A stretch of DNA of 64,000 nucleotides from Clostridium sp. TW13 (GTDB taxonomy: Bacteria; Bacillota; Clostridia; Clostridiales; Clostridiaceae), in contig NZ_BROD01000001.1 of the NCBI RefSeq assembly GCF_024345225.1, positions 1,426,001 through 1,490,000 of the forward strand. The letters are read 5' to 3'. Shown here one piece after another: positions 44,803 through 54,153 of this stretch. Both the position numbers and the translations under genes were made by a program. The notes beneath the pieces are model-generated. The model did no database searches. It saw only the letters and a list, made by a program, of their open reading frames with translations, and was not told where the DNA came from. Numbering within the stretch: the first letter of the stretch is position 1; every line of letters starts with the position of its first letter.

Positions 44803-45915
44803 ATGAAAAAAAACAAAAATAAAATGGGGGAGATTGATTATATACTTTTTTACACGATATTCCTATTGCTTGCGATAGGTATAGTTATGGTGTATAGTTC
44901 AAGTTCTTATTGGGCTATGATGAACAAAGATTTTAATAATGATAGCATGTATTTTCTTAAAAGACAGGGTGCTTTTGGTCTTTTGGGAGCAGGTGTTATG
45001 ATTTTTATGATGAGTATTGACTACCATAAATTAAAAAAATGGTGTGGATGGATAATGCTATTTACTATAGCTTGTTTGGTTGTTGTACTTGTTATTGGTA
45101 CCAAGAAAAATGGAGCTGTAAGATGGATAGCTCTTGGACCTATAAATTTACAACCATCAGAAATAGCTAAGTATTCAATAGTGATTTTTCTGGCAGCTGT
45201 AATTGAAAGTGGTGGTAATAAGATCAATGACGTTAAGTTCATTATAACTCGATTATTAGGTATGTCAGCATTTTTTGCAGGATTGGTATTACTAGAAAAA
45301 AACTTAAGTATAGCCACTGTTATAATGATGTCAACATTAATAATTTTATATGCATCTGGAGTACCTAAAAAGATATTTGCAATGCTGCTTAGTGTAGTAG
45401 GAATAGCTGGTGTGGCTGGAATTTTTGCAGAATCCTATAGAGTTAAAAGACTATTTAATTTTGTTGATCCGTGGAAACATGCAAGTACTGATGGGTATCA
45501 ATTGATACAATCTTTCTATGCATTAGGTGCAGGTGGTGTAGGTGGAATGGGACTTGGTCAATCAAGACAAAAAACCTTATACATGCCTGAACCGCATACA
45601 GATTTTATTTTTTCTATCATTGGTGAAGAACTAGGATTGATAGGATGTGTAGTGATAATTTTATTATTTATCCTTCTTGTTTATAGAGGAATTTTAATAT
45701 CTCTGAGAGCTAAGGATATATTTGGGTCATTACTTGCTTTAGGAATAACCTCTGTAATAGCTATTCAAGCGTTAATTAATATAGCTGTTGTAACCGGATC
45801 TATGCCAGTAACAGGAGTTCCGTTACCGTTTATAAGTTATGGAGGTTCCGCGTTGATAATTAACCTCATAGGTATGGGTATACTTTTAAATGTTTCTAGA
45901 CAAAAAGACAGATGA
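44803..45915 (+). CDS. spoVE: SEDS-family glycosyltransferase SpoVE/FtsW
   Basis: A 370-aa polytopic peptidoglycan polymerase that works with the class B PBP encoded upstream. Ten membrane segments are predictable. Motifs are VYSSSSYWAMM near the N-terminus, LQPSEIAKYSIVIFLA, and the C-terminal AVVTGSMPVTGVPLPFISYG. Whether it is the vegetative FtsW or the cortex-specific SpoVE cannot be decided from sequence; only one is present here. murD and murG, which flank it in Bacillus, are absent. Terminator follows. Confidence 0.92.
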   Translation: MKKNKNKMGEIDYILFYTIFLLLAIGIVMVYSSSSYWAMMNKDFNNDSMYFLKRQGAFGLLGAGVMIFMMSIDYHKLKKWCGWIMLFTIACLVVVLVIGTKKNGAVRWIALGPINLQPSEIAKYSIVIFLAAVIESGGNKINDVKFIITRLLGMSAFFAGLVLLEKNLSIATVIMMSTLIILYASGVPKKIFAMLLSVVGIAGVAGIFAESYRVKRLFNFVDPWKHASTDGYQLIQSFYALGAGGVGGMGLGQSRQKTLYMPEPHTDFIFSIIGEELGLIGCVVIILLFILLVYRGILISLRAKDIFGSLLALGITSVIAIQALINIAVVTGSMPVTGVPLPFISYGGSALIINLIGMGILLNVSRQKDR

Positions 45916-45921
45916 CTTTTG

Positions 45922-45958
45922 AAAAGCACTGAATATCTAGTGATATCAGTGCTTTTAT
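45922..45958 (+). terminator. intrinsic terminator after spoVE
   Basis: AAAAGCACTG / CAGTGCTTTT closing a second stem ATATC / GATAT with a single bulged base; 3' TTTTAT tail. Confidence 0.82.
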
Positions 45959-46049
45959 CAAGTGATAATTTAATAAAAATGTAATGAAATAATACATAGT
46001 TAGTGATAAAATATATAAAAGGAATTTAATACAATAAAGGATTAATAAT

Positions 46050-46802
46050 ATGGAAAATAATGTAAGTGAATTTATTGAAAGAAAAAAGAAAAGCAAAAGA
46101 AGAAAAAAAATAGTTTTATTTACTGCATTTTTTTTACTATTGCTTGTACTATTTCTAGCTAAAGCGCCTATTTTTAATGTGCGTAAGGTTGAATATTCTA
46201 ATAATAAAATAATTAAATCAGAGGAATTATATAAGTTATATGAACCATTAGGAGTTAATATATTTTTTATAGATAATAAGGTTGTAGAGGAAAGTCTTAA
46301 AAAAAATCCTTATATAGATTCGGTTAAGATAATAAAAAAAATGCCTAATAAATTAACTATAGAAATTAAAGAAAAAGCTGTTACTTACTGTGTTGAAGAT
46401 GGAAAACAAAAATATATTTTAAGTAATGATTTAAGTGTTTTAGAGTCTAGAGCAGATGTAAAGGATCTTAATTTAACGTTATTAATAAATCCGAAACCTG
46501 ATGTTTTAAAAATAGGAAAGACGGTTTATTCAGATAGTAGACGTATTGAAATAGGAAAAAAACTAGCATCTTTAATTGAAAGAAATCAATCTAAAATAAC
46601 ATTTGATAAATTTGATATGGGAGATCCTAATAAACTTATTATTTATCATGGAAATGTGAAGATATTTTTAGGTAGTGATGATGAACTAGAAAATAAGTTA
46701 AATGCGGTAATTAATATATTGCAAGATGATGTTGTAAATATCAAAAAGGGAACTATAGATGTAAGTTTTAAAGGGAGTCCTGTAATTAAAGGAGAAAATT
46801 AG
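46050..46802 (+). CDS. divIB: cell division protein FtsQ/DivIB
   Basis: DivIB is a bitopic protein of the divisome that works with FtsL and DivIC. In this 250-aa copy a basic tail (ERKKKSKRRKKI) precedes the single membrane segment (about 24-40), then a POTRA domain (about 42-112: NVRKVEYSNNKIIKSEELY onward, NPYIDSVKIIKKMPNKLTIE) and the FtsQ beta domain (about 115-225). Position after spoVE fits the Firmicute order. The start has only a weak AAAGGA-like site. Confidence 0.9.
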   Translation: MENNVSEFIERKKKSKRRKKIVLFTAFFLLLLVLFLAKAPIFNVRKVEYSNNKIIKSEELYKLYEPLGVNIFFIDNKVVEESLKKNPYIDSVKIIKKMPNKLTIEIKEKAVTYCVEDGKQKYILSNDLSVLESRADVKDLNLTLLINPKPDVLKIGKTVYSDSRRIEIGKKLASLIERNQSKITFDKFDMGDPNKLIIYHGNVKIFLGSDDELENKLNAVINILQDDVVNIKKGTIDVSFKGSPVIKGEN

Positions 46803-46820
46803 AGATGGAGGTATGTGACT

Positions 46821-47543
46821 ATGAAGAAAAAAATATATAACCAACTAGTTGTTGCATTTGTTTGTGCATTATTGGGCATTTTTTTAGCATACCAATTTAA
46901 ACTTCTGAATGCAAAAGATAAAAATAGCCTTGATGGAAAAACAGATACCACAGATATAATGTCTGAAGTTGAAAGTTTAAAAAAGGAAAAGGAACAACTG
47001 CAAACTCAGAATAACAAATTGTACGAAGAATTAAAAACTATAGAAGAAAATGCAGCTAAAGATGGTAGCATAACTAATGAAATGAAAAACCAATTAGAAA
47101 AATCAAGAATGATATTAGGAACTACAGATGTTAAGGGACCTGGAATAGTATTGACTTTAACTACAAAATCTTCAGTATTTTCTCCAAATGAATCAGATTA
47201 TATTACTGATGATGAACTTATTCATGTAGTTAATTTATTAAATTATTCTGGAGCTGAAGCAATATCAATTAACGATATTAGAGTCACTCCTCAAACAGGT
47301 ATTAAGGCAGCTAGTAATTATATTTGGATAGGTAATAATGATAGAATTTCTCCAAAAGATAAAATTGTTATTAAAGTTATTGGAGATAGAACCAACCTAG
47401 AAGGTGGGTTGAATTTTGTAGGCGCTTTAGATTATGGTGCTCTTGCAAGGAGTTATGATAAAAAAATATCTCCAGAATCTGAGATAAAAATACCTAAGTC
47501 AACACAAAAGATTACTACAGATAGTATAAAGATAGATAAATAG
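46821..47543 (+). CDS. DUF881 family protein (YlxW/YlxX-type), first copy
   Basis: A 240-aa membrane-anchored protein: one N-terminal segment (about 8-24), an extracellular coiled coil (about 45-80) and the DUF881 domain with TDDELIHVVNLLNYSGAEAI and ALDYGALARSYDKK. Members lie next to divIB in Firmicutes, but their function is not established. ATG 46821 is 9 bp after GGAGG; a GTG two codons earlier is possible. It pairs with a paralogue 0.4 kb downstream on the far side of the small basic protein gene. Confidence 0.88.
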   Translation: MKKKIYNQLVVAFVCALLGIFLAYQFKLLNAKDKNSLDGKTDTTDIMSEVESLKKEKEQLQTQNNKLYEELKTIEENAAKDGSITNEMKNQLEKSRMILGTTDVKGPGIVLTLTTKSSVFSPNESDYITDDELIHVVNLLNYSGAEAISINDIRVTPQTGIKAASNYIWIGNNDRISPKDKIVIKVIGDRTNLEGGLNFVGALDYGALARSYDKKISPESEIKIPKSTQKITTDSIKIDK

Positions 47544-47553
47544 GGGTGAAAAT

Positions 47554-47892
47554 ATGATTGCTTTTATAGGATTATTAATAGGTATTTTTTTAGGATTAAA
47601 ACTTAATATAAATATTCCAGATAAATTTTCTCCATATATGTCAGTGGCAATACTTGCATGTTTGGATTCAGTATTTGGTGCTGTAAAGGGAGGTTTATCA
47701 AAAAATTTTCAAGCAGATATATTCATTTCAGGATTCTTTGGCAATGCAATTTTGGCTGCTGCATTAGCATATTTAGGTGATAAGCTTGGAATACCAATAT
47801 ATATAGCCGCAGTAATAGTTTTTGGAGGAAGAATTTTTGATAACTTTGCTATAATTAGAAGATTAATTCTAGAGAAGATAAGAAAAAAATAA
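47554..47892 (+). CDS. small basic family protein (Sbp, DUF1290)
   Basis: A 112-aa integral membrane protein with three hydrophobic segments and short basic loops. It contains LKLNINIPDKFSPYMSVAIL and AALAYLGDKLGIPIYIAAVI, the core of the DUF1290 family. In Bacillus sbp lies between ylxX and ftsA. Function unknown; here it sits between two DUF881 genes, which suggests a membrane complex with them. Confidence 0.9.
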   Translation: MIAFIGLLIGIFLGLKLNINIPDKFSPYMSVAILACLDSVFGAVKGGLSKNFQADIFISGFFGNAILAAALAYLGDKLGIPIYIAAVIVFGGRIFDNFAIIRRLILEKIRKK

Positions 47893-47906
47893 TTGGAGGG
47901 ATAATT

Positions 47907-48632
47907 TTGAAAAAAGATAATCCAAAGATATTTATTTTAATTACCTCTATTATTTTGGGAATGCTAATAGTGTCCAATATAGGGACATCTGATGGATCCA
48001 AGTATATGCAATTAAGTGCAAAAGAATATCAAGATGAGATAAATGAAAGAAGTAAGCTTTTAACTGACATATCAAAATTGAAGCATTCAAATAATGATGC
48101 CATAGATAAAATTAATGAATATACTTATGGCGGTAAAAAAGATGAACGTGTAATTGAAGATATTAAAGAAGAAATTGAATATAATAAAATGGTAATAGGG
48201 ACGAATTCAGTAAAAGGTAATGGAATACAAATTGTTCTTAAAGATGGAATAGATAATATAACTGAAGAGGTTCAAGATAACACCTTATTATTAGTTAAAA
48301 CATTACATGATAATGATATGATACAAGTAATTAATGAATTAAAGTTAGCTGGAGCGCAAGCAATATCAATAAATAATCAAAGAGTGTTGCCAAATTCAGA
48401 AGTTATGTGTGGTTGGGCATTTTTAAGAATTAATGGAGTAAAGACACCAGGGCCATTTACTGTAAATGTTATTGGTAATCCAGATATACTTATCTCTATT
48501 TTAGATAGAAGTGATAGTTATATAAAAACACTAAAAAATAGAGAAATAAGTGTAGAAATTACAAGAAAAAATGATATGGTTATTGCTGGGTATACTGGAG
48601 AGTTGAGTTATAGTAATTTGTCGGGAAAATAA
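47907..48632 (+). CDS. DUF881 family protein (YlxW/YlxX-type), second copy
   Basis: A 241-aa paralogue of the DUF881 protein upstream. It has one membrane segment (about 8-25), a short coiled coil and the same domain (DNDMIQVINELKLAGAQAIS, then NNQRVLPNS). Translation starts at TTG 47907, 7 bp after GGAGGG. Last gene of the divIB group. Confidence 0.88.
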   Translation: MKKDNPKIFILITSIILGMLIVSNIGTSDGSKYMQLSAKEYQDEINERSKLLTDISKLKHSNNDAIDKINEYTYGGKKDERVIEDIKEEIEYNKMVIGTNSVKGNGIQIVLKDGIDNITEEVQDNTLLLVKTLHDNDMIQVINELKLAGAQAISINNQRVLPNSEVMCGWAFLRINGVKTPGPFTVNVIGNPDILISILDRSDSYIKTLKNREISVEITRKNDMVIAGYTGELSYSNLSGK

Positions 48633-48744
48633 AAAATTTAATTGATTTTAAAATTACATTAATTTTTTTGAAATATAAGAAGGATTTTTTTAAACTGTGG
48701 AGAATAATAACATATTAGATATTTAGAACTAAGGAGGATTGGTT

Positions 48745-49407
48745 TTGGACATTATAGAAAATATCGACAATATTAGAAGTAATATACCTGATAATGTGAA
48801 AATAATTGCAGTTTCCAAGACTAAACCCATAGAAGATATGCAAATTGTGTATAATTATGGAATTAAAGATTTTGGAGAAAATAAAGTTCAAGAACTACTA
48901 AAGAAATATGATTGTTTGCCTAAAGATGTGCGATGGCATCTATTGGGGCATCTTCAGCGTAATAAAGTAAAGTATATTGTTGGAAAGGTGGATTTAATTC
49001 AATCCCTAGATAGTATAAGGTTATTAGATGAGATAGAAAAAGAATTTTCTAAACAAGGAATTATAGCTAACGCTTTAATTCAAATTAATATAGGTAGAGA
49101 AAGCCAAAAATATGGAATTTTAGAAGAAGAACTGGAGACTTTGCTAATAAATATAGAAAAGTGTTCAAATGTTAAAATTCATGGTATAATGGCTATAATA
49201 CCACGAAATGGAGAAACAAAAAATTCATTTTATTTTAAGAGACTATATGAGATATGGAATAAATTAAAGTTAAAACAATTTAAAAATATATCAATGGATG
49301 TTTTGTCTATGGGCATGACTCATGATTATGAAGATGCCATTAAGGAAGGTTCTAATATGGTTAGAATAGGTGAAGGTATCTTTGGAAAAAGAGAATATAA
49401 TTTATAA
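48745..49407 (+). CDS. YggS/PLPBP-type pyridoxal phosphate homeostasis protein
   Basis: A 220-aa single-domain PLP-binding protein with the alanine-racemase fold but no known enzymatic activity; it affects PLP and amino-acid homeostasis. The PLP lysine is K25 in VSKTKP; further motifs are [20 protein letters not shown] and the C-terminal [31 protein letters not shown] 48745 is 6 bp after AAGGAGGA; a TTG two codons earlier abuts that site. In Firmicutes it precedes sepF, as here. Confidence 0.93.
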   Translation: MDIIENIDNIRSNIPDNVKIIAVSKTKPIEDMQIVYNYGIKDFGENKVQELLKKYDCLPKDVRWHLLGHLQRNKVKYIVGKVDLIQSLDSIRLLDEIEKEFSKQGIIANALIQINIGRESQKYGILEEELETLLINIEKCSNVKIHGIMAIIPRNGETKNSFYFKRLYEIWNKLKLKQFKNISMDVLSMGMTHDYEDAIKEGSNMVRIGEGIFGKREYNL

Positions 49408-49427
49408 TTTTTAGGGGGATTTATATT

Positions 49428-49877
49428 ATGGCTAAATTATTTGATAAGTTAGGAAAAATTATAGGATTTGACTATGATGAAGATGAATATGAAGATGAAG
49501 ATGAAGAAATAACTGAAGAAGAAAGTGTAATAGAACCTGTTTTCCAAAAGAAGAATATTAATAATGGTAAAGTTGTAAGTATTCATTCTACAAATTCTGC
49601 AAAAGTTACTATAACAAAGCCAGTTACTTTTGAAGAAGCTACAGAAATATGTGATGCTATAAAATCTAGAAAAATAGTTGTAGTTAATACAACTTCTTTA
49701 GATAATAGAATAGCTCAAAGATTATTAGATTTTGTTAGTGGAGCATGTTATGCATTAGAAGGTGAATTACAAGAGGTTGAAAAAGGAGTATACTTGTTAT
49801 CACCATCAAATGTAGAGGTTACAAATGAATTAAAGTCTGAATTAACTAATAAAGGTTTATTTAACTGGAGTAAATAA
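49428..49877 (+). CDS. sepF: cell division protein SepF
   Basis: SepF anchors FtsZ to the membrane and bundles filaments. The 149-aa protein has an N-terminal amphipathic membrane-binding segment ([12 protein letters not shown]), a very acidic linker (about 16-35) and the C-terminal dimerisation domain (about 57-145; [37 protein letters not shown]). It lies between the PLP protein and ylmH; ylmG (YggT family), usual in between, is missing. Confidence 0.95.
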   Translation: MAKLFDKLGKIIGFDYDEDEYEDEDEEITEEESVIEPVFQKKNINNGKVVSIHSTNSAKVTITKPVTFEEATEICDAIKSRKIVVVNTTSLDNRIAQRLLDFVSGACYALEGELQEVEKGVYLLSPSNVEVTNELKSELTNKGLFNWSK

Positions 49878-49928
49878 TAGTTTTATAAGCTACTATTAAA
49901 TGGAGTAATAAGTTGAGGAATTTTAGAC

Positions 49929-50696
49929 ATGGATAAAAGTAATTTTTATAAACATTTTGATGATAGCATAGAAAGAGATTTAGTTGATAAGTTATATAAT
50001 AAATTTGTGCTGGCATTAAAAGGGGTATCTTTATGTACAAAAGAATTTTATACAATAAATATATATAATATTCTTAAAAGAATATGCACAGAGAATGGAA
50101 TTGACTGTAGTTTTTTTGGCGGATTCCAATACGCCGAAAGAGGAATAATTACATTCAACAATGTGGATGCTACAGATATACAGATAAAGTTTATAGAAAT
50201 AACTAATTCAAGTAAATTCAGTACTTTACTTCATAAGGATTATTTAGGAACAATATTAAGTTTAGGAATTGAAAGATACAAACTTGGAGATTTAGTGGTG
50301 CAAGGAGATGTTTGTTTTTTAGCAATTAGTCCTGAAATAATGGAAATTCTTTTTAGTGAACTTAAAAAGGTTAAAAAGACTCCTGTAACAATTAAAGAAT
50401 TAGATAATGAATCTTTATTACCTAATCATAATTTTGAAGAATCTGTTATGACAATTACCTCATTAAGACTAGATAGCTTAGTATCTAGTCTAGCAAATAT
50501 ATCAAGAGCTAAAGCTGTGATTTTGGTGGATAGCGGTAATGTTTCAGTTAATTACAGCATAATTAAAGAAAAAAATAAGATTGTTGAGACAGGTGATGTT
50601 ATCACCATTAGAAAAGTTGGTAAGTTTATTGTTGATGAACTTTTAGGATTTAGTAAGAGTGGCAAAAGCAAAGTAATTATAAAAAAATTTACATAG
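49929..50696 (+). CDS. ylmH: S4-domain RNA-binding protein YlmH
   Basis: A 255-aa protein with an N-terminal YlmH-type domain and a C-terminal S4 RNA-binding domain (about 180-240: LRLDSLVSSLANISRAKAVILV then VNYS). In Bacillus YlmH binds obstructed 50S subunits and acts in ribosome-associated quality control alongside RqcH, whose gene lies about 4 kb downstream. Located between sepF and divIVA as in other Firmicutes. Confidence 0.92.
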   Translation: MDKSNFYKHFDDSIERDLVDKLYNKFVLALKGVSLCTKEFYTINIYNILKRICTENGIDCSFFGGFQYAERGIITFNNVDATDIQIKFIEITNSSKFSTLLHKDYLGTILSLGIERYKLGDLVVQGDVCFLAISPEIMEILFSELKKVKKTPVTIKELDNESLLPNHNFEESVMTITSLRLDSLVSSLANISRAKAVILVDSGNVSVNYSIIKEKNKIVETGDVITIRKVGKFIVDELLGFSKSGKSKVIIKKFT

Positions 50697-50709
50697 AGGG
50701 GTGACTTGG

Positions 50710-51318
50710 ATGAGACTTACACCAATGGAAATAAGTAATAAAGAATTTAAACGAGGACTTAGAGGGTATTCTTCTGATGAAGTTGATGAATTTTTAGAAA
50801 AAATAGTAGAAGACTATGAAGCTACATTTAAAGAAAATACAATTTTAAAAGAAAAATTGACGGCTTTAAATGAGAAGGTTGAGCATTACAGTAAAATAGA
50901 AAATACAATACAGAATACATTGTTATTGGCTCAAAATACTGCAGAACAAGCTAGAAGTTCTGCTCAAAAGGAATCTGAACTAATAATTAGAAATGCTAAT
51001 GATACAGCACAAAAAATTCTTGATAAAGCTCATAGTGATGTTTTACAAATTAATGATGAGTATGATAAGGTTAAACAAGAATTTGCTAAGTTTAGAGCTA
51101 AATATAGAAATTTTATGAATACACAATTAGAAACTTTCTCAGATTTAGAAAGAGATTTTGCTAAGAATTTTAGTATATCTGAATCAAAGGATAAGTTTAT
51201 TGAAGAGAAGTCTATAGAAATTGATGAAGTAGCAGTAGATAAAATTAAACATTTTGATGAAGAAGAAATTGAAGAAGAAGGAATAGATGAAATTAAAAGT
51301 TTCTTTGCTAAAAAATAA
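50710..51318 (+). CDS. divIVA: cell division/polarity protein DivIVA
   Basis: DivIVA senses negative membrane curvature at poles and septa. The 202-aa protein has the conserved N-terminal lipid-binding domain (LTPMEISNKEFKRGLRGYSS) followed by an extended coiled coil (about 30-155) and an acidic tail. ATG 50710 is 7 bp after GAGGGGTG; a GTG at 50701 overlaps that site. Last gene of the sepF-ylmH-divIVA group, closed by a terminator. Confidence 0.95.
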   Translation: MRLTPMEISNKEFKRGLRGYSSDEVDEFLEKIVEDYEATFKENTILKEKLTALNEKVEHYSKIENTIQNTLLLAQNTAEQARSSAQKESELIIRNANDTAQKILDKAHSDVLQINDEYDKVKQEFAKFRAKYRNFMNTQLETFSDLERDFAKNFSISESKDKFIEEKSIEIDEVAVDKIKHFDEEEIEEEGIDEIKSFFAKK

Positions 51319-51343
51319 TCCTGTTTATCAGGATTATTTTTTT
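51313..51343 (+). terminator. intrinsic terminator after divIVA
   Basis: AAATAATCCTG / CAGGATTATTT (11-bp stem, 5-nt loop) followed by a T-run. Confidence 0.92.
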
Positions 51344-51465
51344 GTTTAATATTGTTTAGGCTTTATGGTATAATTAATTGGTTATGATTATATATAAAAA
51401 TTTAATGAAACATGATTTATATAGTTTTAAATAGAAAACAAATTAATGTGAGGTAAATACATTAC

Positions 51466-52377
51466 ATGGAAGAAATAAAAATAATAGTTGATGAAATTTT
51501 TAATAACACTAGAATAGATAAAGTATTAGCAAGTAGTATGGAATGTAAATCAAGAAGTCATATTCAAGGATTAATTGAGTCTGGTAATGTAATTGTTAAT
51601 GGAAAAGCAGTTAAGAGTAATTATAAGGTAAAGACATCAGATGATATAGTGATTACAGTACCAGAACCTTCACAATTGGATATTAAAGCGGAAAATATTG
51701 ATATTGATATAGTATATGAAGATAGTGATATTGTTATAGTAAATAAAGCACAAGGTATGGTGGTACATCCTGCTCCTGGAAATTATTCTGGAACTCTAGT
51801 TAATGCTTTACTTTATCATTGTAAGGATTTATCAAGTATTAATGGAGTCATACGTCCAGGAATTGTACATAGAATTGATAAGGATACCTCTGGATTGTTA
51901 GTAGTAGCTAAAAATGACTTTGCACATATGAAATTAGCAGAGCAGTTTAAGGAACACTCAATTACTAGAGAGTATATCGCTCTTGTTGAAGGAACAATGA
52001 AGACCATGGAGGGAACAATAGATGCTCCTTTAGGCAGACATCCTAAGGACAGATTAAAGTTTGCTATAGTTGAGCATGGAAAGAGAGCAGTAACTCACTA
52101 CAAGCTTATTGAGAATTTTGCCAGAGAAGCATTAGTATTATGTAGGCTTGAAACTGGTAGGACACATCAGATTAGAGTGCATATGGCATCAATAAATCAT
52201 CCGTTAGTAGGAGATCCTGTTTATGGATTTAAAAAGCAGAGATTTAAAAGTGAAGGCCAACTTCTTCATGCAAAGACTATAGGATTTCTTCATCCAACTA
52301 AAAATGAATACATGGAATTTACATCAGATATACCTGAGTATTTTGAAGAAATAATTAAAAAATTAAGGGGGAATTAG
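51466..52377 (+). CDS. rluD: 23S rRNA pseudouridine synthase, RluD type
   Basis: A 303-aa RluA-family pseudouridine synthase. An N-terminal S4 domain (about 14-70) precedes the catalytic domain, with the catalytic aspartate D138 in GIVHRIDKDTSG. Downstream motifs ALVEGTM, LGRHPKDRLKFAI and GRTHQIRVHMA are typical. RluD modifies helix 69 of 23S rRNA in other bacteria; specificity is assumed here. ileS and lspA, often upstream in Firmicutes, are not present. Confidence 0.92.
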   Translation: MEEIKIIVDEIFNNTRIDKVLASSMECKSRSHIQGLIESGNVIVNGKAVKSNYKVKTSDDIVITVPEPSQLDIKAENIDIDIVYEDSDIVIVNKAQGMVVHPAPGNYSGTLVNALLYHCKDLSSINGVIRPGIVHRIDKDTSGLLVVAKNDFAHMKLAEQFKEHSITREYIALVEGTMKTMEGTIDAPLGRHPKDRLKFAIVEHGKRAVTHYKLIENFAREALVLCRLETGRTHQIRVHMASINHPLVGDPVYGFKKQRFKSEGQLLHAKTIGFLHPTKNEYMEFTSDIPEYFEEIIKKLRGN

Positions 52378-52380
52378 TCA

Positions 52381-52950
52381 GTGGATACTATGAGACTTAA
52401 AGCCAATATACTTGATGAAAAATCAGTGAAGAGAACCTTGGTTAGAATTTCTCATGAAATTGTTGAAAAGAATAGAGGGGTTGAAGATATAGTTTTAGTT
52501 GGAATTAGAAGAAGGGGATATCCTATAGCTCAAAGGATTGCAGAAAACATAAAAAGAATTGAAGGGGTAGAATTACCCGTTGAAAGTGTGGATATAACTT
52601 TATATAGAGATGATTTGAGTACTATAACTGAAAAGCCAACATTAAAAACAGATGTAATGAAATTAGATGTAAAAGGCAAAAAGGTAATTTTAGTGGACGA
52701 TGTACTTTATACCTGTAGAACTGTGAGAGCAGCAATAGATGCTATTGTAGATTTAGGTAGGCCTAATCTTATTCAGCTAGCAGTGTTAATTGATAGAGGG
52801 CATAAAGAATTGCCTATAAGGGCAGATTATGTTGGAAAGAATATTCCAACATCAAAAAATGAAATTGTAGCAGTACAAATTGAAGAAATTGATGGAGAAG
52901 ATTCTGTAAAAATATATGAAATGATAGGAGGGGATAGTGATGCAATTTGA
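52381..52950 (+). CDS. pyrR: bifunctional pyr operon regulator/uracil phosphoribosyltransferase
   Basis: PyrR binds pyr mRNA leaders in response to UMP/UTP and also has weak uracil phosphoribosyltransferase activity. The 189-aa protein has the PRPP loop [17 protein letters not shown] (about 101-117) and [20 protein letters not shown] 52381 is 8 bp after AAGGGGG; an ATG three codons later is possible. It lies 3 bp after rluD, as in Bacillus, but no uracil permease or pyr genes follow and I saw no PyrR-binding leader nearby. Confidence 0.95.
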   Translation: MDTMRLKANILDEKSVKRTLVRISHEIVEKNRGVEDIVLVGIRRRGYPIAQRIAENIKRIEGVELPVESVDITLYRDDLSTITEKPTLKTDVMKLDVKGKKVILVDDVLYTCRTVRAAIDAIVDLGRPNLIQLAVLIDRGHKELPIRADYVGKNIPTSKNEIVAVQIEEIDGEDSVKIYEMIGGDSDAI

Positions 52951-54082
52951 TTTAATTGCCACAGCAACCTTTGGAATAGAAGCAATTACAGCTAAGGAAT
53001 TAAAAAATTTAGGATATGACGATTTACAAGTAGAGAATGGTAAAGTAACCTTTGAAGGTGATGAAATGGATATTGCCATAGCTAATACTTGGTTAAGAAC
53101 AGCAGACAGAGTTTTAATAAAAATGAAAGAGTTTGAAGCTAGAAGCTTTGAAGAATTATTTAATAAAACTACTGAGATAGAATGGTGGAAGCTTATACCT
53201 GTGAATGGTAAAATCCATGTAGTAGGAAAATCTATAAAGTCAACTTTACATAGTGTTCCAGACTGTCAATCTATAGTTAAGAAGGCTATAGTTAAGAATA
53301 TGCAGGAGAGATATAAGGTAGATTGGTTTTCAGAAGATGGGCCAGTATATAAAGTTGAAGTCGCTATATTAAAGGATGTAGTTACTCTTACAATAGATAC
53401 AACTGGACCAGGATTACATAAAAGAGGATATAGAGCAAATGCAGGAAGTGCACCATTAAAGGAAACTTTAGCAGCAGCATTGGTTCTTATATCAAGATGG
53501 GATAAGGAATCTCTTTTAGTTGACCCATTTTGTGGTTCAGGGACTATTCTTATTGAGGCAGCTTTGATAGCAAATAATATAGCGCCTGGATTAAACAGAA
53601 CTTTTGTGTGTGAAGATTGGCCGATGATGGATCCGGATTTATGGGTACAGGTTAGGGAAAATGCTAAGAGAGTAATAAAAAACAATAGCTTAAATTTAAT
53701 TGGATATGATATAGATGGAAGGGTGCTTGCAACAGCTAGAGCCAATGCAAAACTTGCTGGACTTGAAAGTATGATACATTTTCAAAGAGCTGATGTAAAA
53801 GATTTTTCATCAAGTAAAAAGTATGGGTATATTATAACAAATCCTCCTTATGGTGAGAGATTATCAGATGAGAAGGAAGTACAAAGTTTGTATAAAGTTT
53901 TGGGCGGCATAAAAAAGAAATTGCCGTTTTGGGAACTATATGCTTTAACTTCATATGAATTCTTTGAGAAATACTTTGGTGCAAAATCTAATAAGAATAG
54001 AAAACTATACAATGGTAAGTTGAAATGCTATTTTTATCAATACTTTAAAGACGTGGAAAGCAAAAAAGAAAAACTAATATAG
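52940..54082 (+). CDS. THUMP-domain class I RNA methyltransferase (RlmL-N/Trm14-like)
   Basis: A 380-aa protein with an N-terminal ferredoxin-like and THUMP RNA-binding region (about 1-165) and a Rossmann methyltransferase domain. The latter has [20 protein letters not shown] as SAM motif and TNPPYGERL as the N6/N2-type catalytic motif. Homologues methylate guanine N2 in 23S rRNA or tRNA. ATG 52940 follows AGGAGGGG and overlaps the pyrR end. Converges with rqcH across a shared terminator. Confidence 0.9.
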   Translation: MQFDLIATATFGIEAITAKELKNLGYDDLQVENGKVTFEGDEMDIAIANTWLRTADRVLIKMKEFEARSFEELFNKTTEIEWWKLIPVNGKIHVVGKSIKSTLHSVPDCQSIVKKAIVKNMQERYKVDWFSEDGPVYKVEVAILKDVVTLTIDTTGPGLHKRGYRANAGSAPLKETLAAALVLISRWDKESLLVDPFCGSGTILIEAALIANNIAPGLNRTFVCEDWPMMDPDLWVQVRENAKRVIKNNSLNLIGYDIDGRVLATARANAKLAGLESMIHFQRADVKDFSSSKKYGYIITNPPYGERLSDEKEVQSLYKVLGGIKKKLPFWELYALTSYEFFEKYFGAKSNKNRKLYNGKLKCYFYQYFKDVESKKEKLI

Positions 54083-54098
54083 ATATACTAAACTTTAA

Positions 54099-54142
54099 AA
54101 CGGTCTTAAAGATAATAGATGTTATCTTTAAGACCGTTCTAT
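54099..54142. terminator. bidirectional terminator between convergent genes
   Basis: Perfect 17-bp stem AACGGTCTTAAAGATAA / TTATCTTTAAGACCGTT (54099-54115, 54122-54138) with a 6-nt loop, A-rich before and T-rich after. Confidence 0.92.
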
Positions 54143-54153
54143 TTATATTTATT

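Noticed and set aside
49461-49520. Repeat-like GATGAAGATGAAGATGAA stretch as a microsatellite
   Set aside because: It encodes the acidic linker of SepF in frame, which explains it.
53266-53745. Open frame antisense to the THUMP methyltransferase
   Set aside because: No motifs or start site, and the forward gene is intact across it.
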